Below, piece after piece: positions 18,451 through 27,440 of a DNA stretch of 64,000 bases. Under the pieces are notes generated by a model. It saw nothing but the letters and a program-made list of their open reading frames with translations, was not told the DNA's origin and did not search any database. The DNA lies in the NCBI GenBank assembly GCA_025350055.1, contig JANXYK010000066.1, forward strand, positions 1-64,000, in the 5' to 3' direction. A program made the translations under genes and the position numbers. Every line of letters begins with the position of its first letter. The stretch's first letter is position 1. This DNA is from Gammaproteobacteria bacterium (GTDB taxonomy: Bacteria; Pseudomonadota; Gammaproteobacteria; Steroidobacterales; Steroidobacteraceae).

Positions 18451-19494
18451 CTAGTCAGCCCGGTAGATACGATCGAAGCTGCCGCCATCGGCGAAGTGCT
18501 CGGCGCCGGCTTTGGCCCAGCCGCCAAAGTCAGCGATGCTCAGCATGGTGTTCACCTGGCCGAATTGTTCAGCGTGGCGCTTCGTGACGTCCGCATCGCG
18601 CGGCCGGAAGTAGTTGCGCGCAATGATTTCCTGCGCTTCGGGCGTGTAGAGATATTGCAGGTACGCCGTGGCGAGATCGGTAGTGCCATGGGCCGCGGCC
18701 ACCTTGTCCACCAGCGCCACCGGTGGCTCGGCCAGGATGCTCACCGATGGGTAGACAATGTCGAAGCTGCCGGGGCCGCTTTCCTTGATGGCCAGGTACG
18801 CTTCGTTCTCCCAGGCCAGCAGTACATCACCGATGCCGCGCTGTACGAAGGTGGTGGTCGAGCCGCGCGCGCCGGAATCGAGCACCGGCACATTGCGGTA
18901 CAGCTGGCCCACGTAGTCCGCGGCGGTGCTGGCATTGCCACCAGGCTGATGCAGCGCCCAGCCCCAGGCGGCCAGGTAATTCCAGCGCGCGCCCCCGGAG
19001 GTCTTGGGATTGGGCGTGATCACCTTGATGCCGGGGCGAACCAGGTCGTTCCAGTCGAACAGTCGCTTCGGATTGCCCCTGCGCACCAGGAACACGATCG
19101 TGGAGGTGTAGGGCGAGCTGTTCTGCGGCAGGCGCGTCTGCCAGTTGGCCGGCAGCAGCTGCGCATTGCTGGCAATGCTGTCGATATCGCCCGCCAGCGC
19201 CAGCGTCACCACGTCCGCTTCCAGGCCGTCGATGACCGAGCGCGCCTGCTTGCCGGAGCCGGCGTGCGATTGGCGTACCCGCACCTCGACTCCGGTCTGT
19301 GCCTTCCAGTGCGCGGCGAAAGCAGCGTTGAATTGTTCGTACAGTTCGCGCGTGGGATCGTAGGACACGTTCAGCAGGCTGGCAGTCGCCGCGGCGCCAG
19401 CAGAGGCTGCATCCTGTCGCGAGCTGCAAGCCGTCAGCAGCGCGAGGCAAAGGCCGGCCAGCAACAGCGTGGATCGCGAATGCAATGGATTCAT
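18451..19494 (-). CDS. sbp: sulfate-binding lipoprotein of ABC transporter
   Basis: A 347-residue solute-binding protein with a lipoprotein signal (LALLTAC, Cys23). Sulfate-binding family motifs are clear: [58 protein letters not shown], and [14 protein letters not shown]. It delivers sulfate or thiosulfate to CysTWA. A lipid anchor is somewhat unusual because enterobacterial Sbp and CysP are soluble. It opens the unit sbp-cysA-cysT-cysW-kinase-regulator. Confidence 0.92.
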   Translation of the reverse strand: MNPLHSRSTLLLAGLCLALLTACSSRQDAASAGAAATASLLNVSYDPTRELYEQFNAAFAAHWKAQTGVEVRVRQSHAGSGKQARSVIDGLEADVVTLALAGDIDSIASNAQLLPANWQTRLPQNSSPYTSTIVFLVRRGNPKRLFDWNDLVRPGIKVITPNPKTSGGARWNYLAAWGWALHQPGGNASTAADYVGQLYRNVPVLDSGARGSTTTFVQRGIGDVLLAWENEAYLAIKESGPGSFDIVYPSVSILAEPPVALVDKVAAAHGTTDLATAYLQYLYTPEAQEIIARNYFRPRDADVTKRHAEQFGQVNTMLSIADFGGWAKAGAEHFADGGSFDRIYRAD

Positions 19495-19562
19495 GGGTCA
19501 GGCCAGTATGGGCAGGGCGCTCATTCTCGCCCACCGTGCCGGTGCAAAGCAGTTACAAGGAA

Positions 19563-19578
19563 GTGACGTAAATGTCAC
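19563..19578. promoter_or_regulatory. inverted repeat upstream of sbp, candidate operator
   Basis: The 16-mer GTGACGTAAATGTCAC has 5-bp perfect arms (GTGAC/GTCAC), about 70 bp upstream of the sbp start, inside the 146-bp AT-richer gap between modC and sbp (19495-19640). It could bind a sulfur regulator or the adjacent OmpR-type regulator. No promoter boxes stood out with good spacing. Confidence 0.35.
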
Positions 19579-19640
19579 CAGGAAAGAACGGGAGGATTAA
19601 ATCGTAACCTATTGATAAGTAGCAATACTATGTTAGCAGT

Positions 19641-20726
19641 TCAGCTGAATCGATGGCCCTGCAGTGAGACCGCCTTGACCAGCACCCAGACCGGAAGTCC
19701 TGGCCGCAGATGGAGTTGCCTGGCAGCCGACGCAGTGATGCGGGCCTGCAGCGTCACGCCCTCGGCATCGATGCCGACGAGCACATTGTGTTCGCCATCG
19801 TCCGCGACGCTGCTGATCACGCCAGACAGCTGGTTGCGTACGCTCAGGCCCTGCGGCCGCGAGGTGGCGATGATCAGATCGCGCGCCAGCAACTGCAGTC
19901 GCACACGCTGGCCATGGCTGAGCCCTGTCGCGGGCAGCAACAGTCGCGAGCTGCCGATGCGCACGGTGGCAAGACCGCTGGCGGTGTCGATGCGCTCGAC
20001 GATGCCTTCGATCACCGCGCCGCTCGCCTCGGGGCCCAGGATCGAGCGCATCTCGGGCCGCAGGCTCAATTCGGGGAGCGCACCTTGCGCCAGCACGCGG
20101 CCGGCCTCCAGCAATACCACGCGATTCGCCAGCCGCAACAGGTCTTCGAACTGATGCGTGATCAGGATGATCGGCAACGACAGTTCATCGCGCAGGCGTT
20201 CGAAATAGGGCAGCAGTTCGTTGCGCTTCTGGGTGTCGATGGCCGAGAGCGGCTCATCGAGCAGCAGCAGGCGCGGCTGTGAGAGCAGCGCGCGAGCCAG
20301 CGCCACGCGCTGGCGCTCGCCGCCGGAAAGTTGCGCCGTGCGCCGCCGCAGCAGCGCTCCCAGATCCAGCAGTTCGACGGTGTGCTGCCAGCCGATCGCG
20401 CTGCTGCGATCGGGCGTGCGTTTGAGTCCGTAGCGCAGGTTGTGTTCGACGTTCAGGTGCGGGAACAGCCGCAGGTCCTGGAACACATAGCCCACGCGGC
20501 GCTGCTGTGTCGGCACGCACAGCCCTTGCGCGGCTTCGAACAGCAGTTGTCCATCGAGCTCGATGCGCCCGGCATCGGCGCGCCACAGGCCGGCGAGCAA
20601 CTGGGCAACGCTCGACTTGCCGGCGCCGGATTTGCCGAACAAGGCCGTGACGCCGGGTGTGGGTGCCTCGAAGGCAACATCCAGCGTGAAGTCACCACGC
20701 CGGCATTGCAGTGCGACCTGCAGCAT
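19641..20726 (-). CDS. modC: molybdate ABC transporter ATPase ModC
   Basis: A 361-residue ATPase. Walker A GKSGAGKSS near residues 31-39, Q-loop in VGYVFQDLRLFPHL, signature LSGGERQRVALARAL, Walker B LLLLDEPLSAID. The C-terminal third holds a Mop/TOBE molybdate-binding region (LSVRNQLSGVISS through VLVGIDAEG), which separates ModC from other importers. The ATG at 20726 lies 2 bp after the modB stop. It imports molybdate with ModB. No modA is adjacent. Confidence 0.9.
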   Translation of the reverse strand: MLQVALQCRRGDFTLDVAFEAPTPGVTALFGKSGAGKSSVAQLLAGLWRADAGRIELDGQLLFEAAQGLCVPTQQRRVGYVFQDLRLFPHLNVEHNLRYGLKRTPDRSSAIGWQHTVELLDLGALLRRRTAQLSGGERQRVALARALLSQPRLLLLDEPLSAIDTQKRNELLPYFERLRDELSLPIILITHQFEDLLRLANRVVLLEAGRVLAQGALPELSLRPEMRSILGPEASGAVIEGIVERIDTASGLATVRIGSSRLLLPATGLSHGQRVRLQLLARDLIIATSRPQGLSVRNQLSGVISSVADDGEHNVLVGIDAEGVTLQARITASAARQLHLRPGLPVWVLVKAVSLQGHRFS

Positions 20727-20728
20727 GC

Positions 20729-21424
20729 TCAGCGCCCCATCCGACGGCGCAGTGCGCGCGCCAGCCATTCGCTGGCGAGCAGCCCGGCGGCGCCCAGCAG
20801 CAATGCCAGCACTGCGATGCGCAGCGCTGCCGCTTCACCGTCGGGTGTCTGCAGCGCTGAATAGAGCGCGAGCGGCAAGGTGCGTGTGACGCCGGGTATG
20901 TTGCCGGCGAAAGTGATCACCGCGCCAAATTCACCGAGGCTCGCGGCGAATGCCGTCACGGCGCCCGCGAGGATTCCCGGGGCCATCAGTGGCACGGTGA
21001 TGCTCGCGAAGCAATCCCAGGCACCGGCGCCCAGTGTGCGCGCGGCCTCCTCGAGGCCGGCGTCGACGTTGTCCAGCGCCAGGCGGATCGCACGCACCAT
21101 CAGCGGAAAGGCCATCACCGCGGTGGCGAGCGCCGCGCCATTGGTGCTGAAGGCGAGGCGCAGGCCGAAATGACGATACAGCCAGCCGCCGACCGTGCCA
21201 TTCACGCCCAGCAGCAACAGCAGCACGAAGCCGATCATCACCGGTGGCAGCACCATCGGCAGGTGCACCAGGGTGTCGAGCAGCAGACGGCCCGGGAAGC
21301 GGCGGCGCGTGAGCAGCCAGGCGATCGCAATGGCGAATGGCAGGCTGCACAGCACGCTGCGCAGCGCCACCGACAGGCTGATCCTCAGCGCTTCGAATTC
21401 GGCCGGAGTCAGTTGAAAATGCAA
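20729..21424 (-). CDS. modB: molybdate ABC transporter permease ModB
   Basis: A permease of about 231 residues. ModB motifs: LTPAEFEALRISLSVAL near the start, FPGRLLLDTLVHLPMVLPPV, coupling loop EEAARTLGAGAWDCFASITVP, and SLGEFGAVITFAGNIPG. The start is uncertain: I chose the TTG at 21424, which has AAGG 8 bases upstream and gives the family N-terminus. A longer reading to 21589 would overlap the divergent GNAT gene. The promoter should lie between 21425 and 21512. Confidence 0.85.
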   Translation of the reverse strand: MHFQLTPAEFEALRISLSVALRSVLCSLPFAIAIAWLLTRRRFPGRLLLDTLVHLPMVLPPVMIGFVLLLLLGVNGTVGGWLYRHFGLRLAFSTNGAALATAVMAFPLMVRAIRLALDNVDAGLEEAARTLGAGAWDCFASITVPLMAPGILAGAVTAFAASLGEFGAVITFAGNIPGVTRTLPLALYSALQTPDGEAAALRIAVLALLLGAAGLLASEWLARALRRRMGR

Positions 21425-21512
21425 GTGGTCGACCTTGAGTGCGGCCGTGCCTGGCCACCTGATGAGTCCGTGGGTGGAGTGTAATATAGAGTGCACTACT
21501 GGAGACCAACGC

Positions 21513-21821
21513 ATGAACGACGCCAGGGCGGCCGCGGGTGCAACCCTCAGCGACAACGCGGACCGGAGTCGCTTTGAGCTCCCGCTCACTGGCGCAGTGG
21601 CGGTACTCGACTACCGCCGCGCCGGCCGGGTGTTGTCGCTCGACCATGCCGGCGTACCCGCGCAATTCGAGGGGCAGGGCGTGGGCAGCCGGCTGGTGGG
21701 CGAGGCGCTGAGGCTGATCCGCGCACGCGACGAGCAGGTGGTGCCGCGCTGCTCCTTCGTGGTGGCCTACATGGCACGTCACCCGGAATTCGATGATCTT
21801 CGGGCCCCAGCGGCGACATGA
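21513..21821 (+). CDS. small GNAT N-acetyltransferase (YidJ/GCN5-related type 2)
   Basis: A 102-residue protein of the minimal GNAT family. It has the acetyl-CoA loop in EGQGVGSRLVGEAL near residues 51-64 and the terminal VVPRCSFVVAYMARHPEF that defines this small subfamily. The start ATG at 21513 is preceded by GGAG; an earlier in-frame start would run into the modB promoter. Substrate unknown. It is divergent from modB and lies 28 bp before matB. Confidence 0.85.
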   Translation: MNDARAAAGATLSDNADRSRFELPLTGAVAVLDYRRAGRVLSLDHAGVPAQFEGQGVGSRLVGEALRLIRARDEQVVPRCSFVVAYMARHPEFDDLRAPAAT

Positions 21822-21849
21822 GCTTGCGGTGAGGTGACCCTGCGGCAAC

Positions 21850-23400
21850 ATGATTGACAGCAGCGACAATCTCTACACGCGTTTCGACCGGCTGATCAGC
21901 GACCCCGCGCGTCTGTTCGCGGCGCTCCCCGACGGCACGCAATACAGTTACGGGGAGCTGCGCGCGGGCAGTGCCCGCATCGCCAATGCGCTGCTCGATC
22001 TGGGTGTGCAGCCCGGTGATCGCATCGTGGTGCAGGTCGAGAAGAGCGTCGCGGCAATATTCCTGTACCTGGCATGCCTGCGCGTGGCCGCGGTCTACGT
22101 GCCGCTGAATTCGGCCTACACGCTTGCGGAGCTCGAGTATTTCATTGCGGATGCGGAGCCGCGCGTGCTGGTGTGCACCGGCGCCAGGTTGGCCGAGTTG
22201 CTGCCGCTGGCGCAGCGACTCAAGCTTGGCCACGTGGTGACTCTGGAAGCGGCGCCGCCAGGGGGGTCGCTGCGCGAGCGCGCGGCGGTGCAGCCCGACA
22301 CTTGTTTCGATGTGCCCTGCGACGCGGATGCGCCGGCGGCAATTCTCTATACATCGGGCACCACTGGCCGTTCCAAGGGTGCCGTGCTCTCGCACGGGAA
22401 TCTTGCGGCCAATGCGTTCGCGCTCAAGGCTTGCTGGCGATTCACCAGCCAGGATGTGTTGCTGCACTCGCTGCCGCTGTTTCACATCCACGGCCTGTTC
22501 GTGGCACTGAACGTCACGCTGGCCGCGAACGCATCCCTGATATTGTTGCCGGGATTCGATGCTACGGCAGTGTATGCCGGGCTGGAACGCGCCACGGTCT
22601 ACATGGGCGTGCCCACGCACTACGTACGCATGCTGCGCGACCCACGCTTCGACCGACCCGCAACCGCCCGCATGCGGCTGTTCGTATCCGGTTCCGCGCC
22701 GTTGTTGCCCGAGACCCACCGCGCCTGGGCAGAGCAGACCGGCCACACGATCCTCGAGCGCTATGGCATGACTGAAACGGGCATCATCACCTCGAACCCC
22801 TACGGTGGCGAGCGTGTCGCGGGCACGGTGGGCCAGCCGCTGCCAGGCATCAAACTGCGGCTCGTCGACACCGAAACCGGCGCTGCCGTGCCGCGCGGTG
22901 AGCTGGGCATGATCGAAATGGCGGGGCCGAATGTGTTTGCCGGCTACTGGCGACGGCCCGACAAGACCCGCGCGGAATTTCGCAGCGACGGCTACTTTGT
23001 CACCGGCGACATCGGCCGCATCGACGAACGCGGCTACCTGCAGATCGTCGGTCGCGGCCGCGATCTGATTATCACCGGTGGCTACAATGTCTATCCACGC
23101 GAGGTGGAGAGCGAGATCGATGCTCTGCAAGGCGTAGGCGAATCGGCGGTGATAGGTTTGCCGCATGCTGATTTTGGTGAAGGCGTGACGGCAGTTGTCG
23201 TGGCGGCTGAACCGCCGCTGCAGCCGCCGCTGACCGAGGAGGTTGTGTTGACGCAGTTGAAAGCCAGGCTGGCCGGCTACAAATGCCCGAAGCGGGTGCT
23301 GTTCCTGACGGAGCTGCCACGCAATGCGATGGGCAAGGTGCAGAAGAGCCTGCTGCGCGAGCGCTTCCAGCATCTGTACGCCGCGCGCGGCACGTCGTAA
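21850..23400 (+). CDS. matB: malonyl-CoA synthetase (AMP-forming acyl-CoA ligase)
   Basis: A 516-residue ANL-superfamily ligase. The P-loop-like motif is ILYTSGTTGRSKGA near residues 165-178, followed by LPLFHIHGLFVALN, a segment typical of MatB. Then come GMTETGI, the hinge region TGDIGRIDERGY and IITGGYNVYPREVE, and the catalytic Lys in NAMGKVQK near the end. It would make malonyl-CoA (or methylmalonyl-CoA) from the free acid, ATP and CoA. Other short-chain acyl-CoA ligase activity cannot be excluded. An FAH hydrolase gene follows after 9 bp. Confidence 0.82.
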   Translation: MIDSSDNLYTRFDRLISDPARLFAALPDGTQYSYGELRAGSARIANALLDLGVQPGDRIVVQVEKSVAAIFLYLACLRVAAVYVPLNSAYTLAELEYFIADAEPRVLVCTGARLAELLPLAQRLKLGHVVTLEAAPPGGSLRERAAVQPDTCFDVPCDADAPAAILYTSGTTGRSKGAVLSHGNLAANAFALKACWRFTSQDVLLHSLPLFHIHGLFVALNVTLAANASLILLPGFDATAVYAGLERATVYMGVPTHYVRMLRDPRFDRPATARMRLFVSGSAPLLPETHRAWAEQTGHTILERYGMTETGIITSNPYGGERVAGTVGQPLPGIKLRLVDTETGAAVPRGELGMIEMAGPNVFAGYWRRPDKTRAEFRSDGYFVTGDIGRIDERGYLQIVGRGRDLIITGGYNVYPREVESEIDALQGVGESAVIGLPHADFGEGVTAVVVAAEPPLQPPLTEEVVLTQLKARLAGYKCPKRVLFLTELPRNAMGKVQKSLLRERFQHLYAARGTS

Positions 23401-23409
23401 GTTCGCACC

Positions 23410-24330
23410 ATGAAGCTGGTCAGTTTCTCGCATCAGGGCCGTAGTGCCGCCGGGTTGTGGCTGGGCGAACAATTGCTGGATCTTGAGCGCACGGCAGAGG
23501 CCGCGGGCGAGCCACCGGAGGTGGTGGCGATGCTCGCCTCGATGCTGTCGATCATTTGTGGTGGCGAGCCAGCGCTGGCGGCCGTGCGTCGACTGGAGCA
23601 GCAATCCGGTCGCTCACCGCAGGCCCTGCAGCCCCTGGCGGACTGCAGCCTGCTGGCGCCGATCCCGGTGCCGGTGCGCAACGTCTTCTGCGTGGGCCGC
23701 AACTACCTCGATCACGTGCATGAGGGCTATGCGAAGGCCGGTCGCGAGGTGAAACTGCCCGAGGCACCGCAGTTCTTCACCAAGGCCACACATGCGCTCA
23801 ACTCGCCCTATGGCGATGTGCGGCTCGATTCCCGGCTCACGCGGCTGTTCGACTATGAAGTGGAACTCGCCATCGTCATTGGCCGCGCCGGTCGCGACAT
23901 TGCACGCGCGCAGGCCATGCAACACGTGTTCGGTTACACCATCGCGAACGACTTCACGGCGCGCGACCTGCAGCGCCGTCACGAGCAGTGGTTCAAGGGC
24001 AAGTCACTGGACACGAGCTGCCCGCTCGGCCCTTGCATCGTCGATCGCGACAGCATCGGCAACCTGGGAGACCTGGAGCTGTGGCTCACGGTGAATGGCG
24101 AGCAGCGCCAGCGCGCGCAGGTGAAGCAGATGATTTTCGATCTGCCCACCATTATCGAGTCGCTCTCGGCCGGATTGACGCTCGAGCCCGGCGATGTCAT
24201 TGCCACGGGCACGCCGGCCGGCGTCGGCTTCGCAATGAACCCTGCGCGGGCACTGGTCGATGGCGATCTGGTGGTGGCGGGTATCGATGGCATCGGCGAG
24301 CTGCGCAACCGCATCGTGGCGGTGGGCTGA
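23410..24330 (+). CDS. fumarylacetoacetate hydrolase (FAH) family protein
   Basis: A 306-residue FAH-family enzyme. An N-terminal domain of about 80 residues precedes the catalytic domain, which starts FCVGRNYLDHVHE. Metal-binding acids are in DYEVELAIVIG (Glu pair) and the later TARDLQ; KGKSLDTSCPLGP and PGDVIATGTPAGVGF complete the pattern. Relatives hydrolyse or decarboxylate beta-diketo acids from aromatic catabolism (for example acylpyruvases). With MatB next to it, one possibility is the end of a pathway that releases a dicarboxylic acid. Confidence 0.88.
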   Translation: MKLVSFSHQGRSAAGLWLGEQLLDLERTAEAAGEPPEVVAMLASMLSIICGGEPALAAVRRLEQQSGRSPQALQPLADCSLLAPIPVPVRNVFCVGRNYLDHVHEGYAKAGREVKLPEAPQFFTKATHALNSPYGDVRLDSRLTRLFDYEVELAIVIGRAGRDIARAQAMQHVFGYTIANDFTARDLQRRHEQWFKGKSLDTSCPLGPCIVDRDSIGNLGDLELWLTVNGEQRQRAQVKQMIFDLPTIIESLSAGLTLEPGDVIATGTPAGVGFAMNPARALVDGDLVVAGIDGIGELRNRIVAVG

Positions 24331-24381
24331 AGGCCCAGGAACGAGACGGGCAGGGCTGCGAAATATCCGGGAGACCAGATC

Positions 24382-25614
24382 ATGCGTTCAAACCTCAAAC
24401 TGGCGCTGCTGCTCGCGGCTTGCAGTACGTTCTGCGCCTGCCAGCCCAAGACCGCCGACAGCGGCGCCACCACAGCGCCATCGGATATCGTCATCGGTGC
24501 CACTATTCCCTTGAGTGGCGCGCTGGCAGGTTTTGGCAGCTTCCAGAAATGGGGCTACGAGCATGCGGTGGCAGAAATCAACGCGGCCGGGGGGCTGCGC
24601 ATCGAGGGCACGATGCGCAAGGTGCGCCTGGTCATTCGTGATGATCGCACCGACGCCAATGTGGCCGCGGCCAACATCGACTCGCTGGTGTCGGCCGAGC
24701 ACGCGGTGGCACTGCTCGGCTCCTGCACGCCGCCGCTGGTGATCGCGGCCTCGCTGGCTGCGGAGCGCAACGCCACGCCGATCGTGAGCGGTTGCGCGCC
24801 GCTGATGTCCTTCCGGGCAGCGAAGCAATGGCAATGGGCCTGGGATCTGTTCTTCAACGAGCCGGAGCTGGCCGAGGCGCCGTTCAAGGCCTGGCGGGAT
24901 CTGAACGTCGCCAGCAACCATCGCATCGTGATCATGCATGACAACGGTGCCGATGGCACCGTGGTGGGTGAGCAGCTGTGGCCGGCCATGGCTGCGCGCT
25001 ATGGCTACACCGTGGTGGCGAACCTCGAGTTTCCCACCGATACCACCGACTTCAACGCCTCGGTGCAGCAGGCCCACAGGGCCGGCGCCGATATCCTGAT
25101 GGTCGATGCGGTGACGCCGCAGATGGTGTCGATACGCAAGCAGCTCGCGAGCGCCGGGTACACGCCCAAGGTACTGGTGATGGAGAAGGGCGCCGAACCC
25201 ACGCAGTTCGCCGAGGCCGTGGGGCCGCTCGCCGATGGCGTGATAGTGGGTGGCTACTGGGATGCCTCCTTCAGTCATGCCGGCGCGGCCGAGCTGGCCG
25301 CGGCTTACAGCGCCGAGACGCAGCACAGCGTCAGCCAGCACATTGCCGACAGCTACACCGCGGCGCGCGTGTTGCTGGATGCGATCGGCAGCGCAGGCAC
25401 TCTCGACAAGCTGAAGCTCAACACGGCGATCGCCGCCACCGACCGCGTCTATCCGGTGGGGTCGGTGAAGTTCGCGGCCGACCACACGGCGGCGCTGTCG
25501 ATCGCCGAGCTGCAGTGGCAGTCGGGCCAGACGCGCCTGATCTGGCCGCTCTCGCCGCACAGCGCGGCCTTCCTCTCGCCGGCGGCCGCGTCGGCGGCGG
25601 CGCCGGGGCACTGA
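24382..25614 (+). CDS. ABC transporter substrate-binding lipoprotein, branched-chain amino acid type
   Basis: A 410-residue type I periplasmic-binding protein (Peripla_BP_6/LivJ-like). The signal peptide ends in tandem candidate lipobox Cys residues (AACSTFCAC). The mature start DIVIGATIPLSGALAGFG is the classic first strand, followed by EINAAGGL and IRDDRTDAN. This family also binds aromatic acids and other carboxylates, so amino acid specificity is not implied. It is the first gene of the importer operon through 29028. Confidence 0.9.
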   Translation: MRSNLKLALLLAACSTFCACQPKTADSGATTAPSDIVIGATIPLSGALAGFGSFQKWGYEHAVAEINAAGGLRIEGTMRKVRLVIRDDRTDANVAAANIDSLVSAEHAVALLGSCTPPLVIAASLAAERNATPIVSGCAPLMSFRAAKQWQWAWDLFFNEPELAEAPFKAWRDLNVASNHRIVIMHDNGADGTVVGEQLWPAMAARYGYTVVANLEFPTDTTDFNASVQQAHRAGADILMVDAVTPQMVSIRKQLASAGYTPKVLVMEKGAEPTQFAEAVGPLADGVIVGGYWDASFSHAGAAELAAAYSAETQHSVSQHIADSYTAARVLLDAIGSAGTLDKLKLNTAIAATDRVYPVGSVKFAADHTAALSIAELQWQSGQTRLIWPLSPHSAAFLSPAAASAAAPGH

Positions 25615-25647
25615 GGTAGCCGCGCCACTCAGCGCGGCGCGCCCGCC

Positions 25648-26526
25648 ATGCAGTTGCCGGATCTGAACACGCTGCTGCAGGCCCTGCTGACAGGAGTGCT
25701 GATCGGTGCGCTGTTCGCACTGGCGGCGCTCGGCCTGTCGCTGGTGGTCGGTGTGATCCGCATCGTCAACCTGATGCACGGTGAACTGGTCGTGCTCGGC
25801 GCCTATGCGGCCTACGCGCTGGTACAGCTCACCGGGCTGAATCCGCTGCTGCTGGCGCCGGTCGCGGCGCTGCTGGTGGCGCTGCTCGGCTGGCCGATCG
25901 AGCGCTATATCCTGCAACCGGTGGTGCGCCATGGTGCCGAGGCGCCGCTGCTCACGACCTTTGCGCTCTCCATCATCCTGCAGAATCTGCTGGTGTATTT
26001 CGCCGGTGGTGACACGCGCGCGCTCGAGAGCGGCCTCGGCGCGCAGCGCGTCGGCTCGGGCGCGCTCGGCGCACCAGTGATCTACCTGGTCGGCGCGTTG
26101 CTGGCGCTGTGCGTATGCGCGGCGGTGCATCTGTTGATCACACGCACGGATTTTGGCCGCCGGATCCGTGCCAGTGCCGAACAGCCGGACGCCGCGGCCA
26201 TCGTCGGCGTCGCAGTGCGCCGCTACTACGCGCGCACCTTCATGCTGGCCGCCGGCGTGGCAGGGCTTGGCGGCGCGCTGCTCGGCATGGTGTTTTCCTT
26301 CACGCCATCCTCAGGCGTGGAATTCCTGCTGACCGGTTTCGCCGTCGTGGTGCTGGGCGGCGTGGGCAGCGTGAAGGGCACCTTGCTGGGCGGCGTGGCG
26401 CTCGGTGTGGTCGAATCGCTGGGTGCCACGGTGTTCGGTGACGGTTACCGCCTGTTCATCGGCTTGCTGGCGTTCCTGGTGTTTCTCAGCTTGCGCCCGC
26501 AGGGGCTGTTCGGTCGCAGCGCGTGA
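25648..26526 (+). CDS. livH: branched-chain-type ABC permease LivH
   Basis: A 292-residue permease with about eight membrane segments. LivH motifs: LGLSLVVGVIRIVNLMHGELV near residues 30-50, GRRIRASAEQPDAAAIVGV in the coupling loop, and FAVVVLGGVGSVKGTLLGGVALG near the C-terminus. It pairs with LivM to move the ligand carried by the upstream lipoprotein. The stop overlaps the livM GTG start by 4 bp. Confidence 0.92.
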   Translation: MQLPDLNTLLQALLTGVLIGALFALAALGLSLVVGVIRIVNLMHGELVVLGAYAAYALVQLTGLNPLLLAPVAALLVALLGWPIERYILQPVVRHGAEAPLLTTFALSIILQNLLVYFAGGDTRALESGLGAQRVGSGALGAPVIYLVGALLALCVCAAVHLLITRTDFGRRIRASAEQPDAAAIVGVAVRRYYARTFMLAAGVAGLGGALLGMVFSFTPSSGVEFLLTGFAVVVLGGVGSVKGTLLGGVALGVVESLGATVFGDGYRLFIGLLAFLVFLSLRPQGLFGRSA

Positions 26527-27440
26527 GGCGCTTGCCGCATTGGCAACTGTTGCGCTTGCCGCTGCTGGTCGCGCTGCTTTATGGGTTGCCGTTCGTACTC
26601 GGACCCTATTGGCAGCAACTGGGATTTCGCGCGCTGCAGTTGCTGACGCTCGCCATCGCCTGGAATGTGCTCGCCGCTTATTGCGGTCAGGTGTCCTTGG
26701 GCACCGGCGCCTTTGTGGGGCTGGGTGCTTATGCCGTTGCGCTCAGCGGCAATCGGCTGGACTTGGCCTTGCCGCTGCAGCTCGCCACGGCGGGCCTCGT
26801 GGCGGCGGGTTTTGCGGCGCTGGCAAGCGTGGCCCTGTTCAGGTTGCGCGGACTCTATTTCACCGTAGGCACGCTGGCACTGGCCGAGGCGCTGCGCATC
26901 CTGATGGTGAATCTGGGTACCTTTGGCGGTGCCTCGGGCATTGTGTTGCACGCGGCCACGCCGGCTTTCCACCAACTGTACTGGCTGGCGCTCACGCTGG
27001 CCGCATTCGCGGCGCTGCTGGCCGAACTGCTGTTGCGATCGCCGCTCGCGCTCGCGATGCGCGCAGTACGTGATGACGAAGAGGTGGCCTTGCAGATGGG
27101 CGTGCGCAGTTTCCGCGTCAAGCTCGGCGCGCTGGTGCTCTCTGCCGTGCTGATGGGTCTGGCTGGTGGTTTGCAGGCGCTGAAGCTGGGCGTGATCGAA
27201 CCCTACGGCGCCTTCGGCATGAGCTGGACGATCGACACCGTGGCAGTCGCCATCATCGGCGGGCTCGGTACGCGCATCGGGCCGTTGCTGGGTACGCTGG
27301 TGTATGTGGCGCTGGGCGAAGTGCTGCGCAATCTCCCGGAGCTGCACGCCGCGGTGGCCGGCGTGTTCCTGCTGCTGACGATTCGCTTCGCGCCGCGCGG
27401 CCTGTGGAGCCTGATCGCGAGGAAAAGCGCACATGGCTGA
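26523..27440 (+). CDS. livM: branched-chain-type ABC permease LivM
   Basis: A 305-residue permease with about nine membrane segments. Motifs: NVLAAYCGQVSLGTGAFVGLGAY near residues 48-70, the coupling loop ALAMRAVRDDEEVALQMGV, and VAIIGGLGTRIGPLLGTLVY near the end, all typical of LivM. The start is GTG within a GTGA overlap with livH, and the stop overlaps the ATPase start by 8 bp. Confidence 0.92.
   Translation: MRRLPHWQLLRLPLLVALLYGLPFVLGPYWQQLGFRALQLLTLAIAWNVLAAYCGQVSLGTGAFVGLGAYAVALSGNRLDLALPLQLATAGLVAAGFAALASVALFRLRGLYFTVGTLALAEALRILMVNLGTFGGASGIVLHAATPAFHQLYWLALTLAAFAALLAELLLRSPLALAMRAVRDDEEVALQMGVRSFRVKLGALVLSAVLMGLAGGLQALKLGVIEPYGAFGMSWTIDTVAVAIIGGLGTRIGPLLGTLVYVALGEVLRNLPELHAAVAGVFLLLTIRFAPRGLWSLIARKSAHG

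Noticed and set aside
21425-21512. Molybdenum-cofactor riboswitch upstream of modB
   Set aside because: The gap is only 88 bp and shows no extended paired structure of that family.
21586-23604. Open reading frame of 672 codons on the minus strand
   Set aside because: It lies antisense to the clear matB gene, is rich in Arg/His/Gln and lacks any motif; it is a by-product of high GC.
24388-26130. Open reading frame of 580 codons on the minus strand
   Set aside because: It overlaps the binding protein and livH in antisense and has low-complexity His/Arg/Gln composition.
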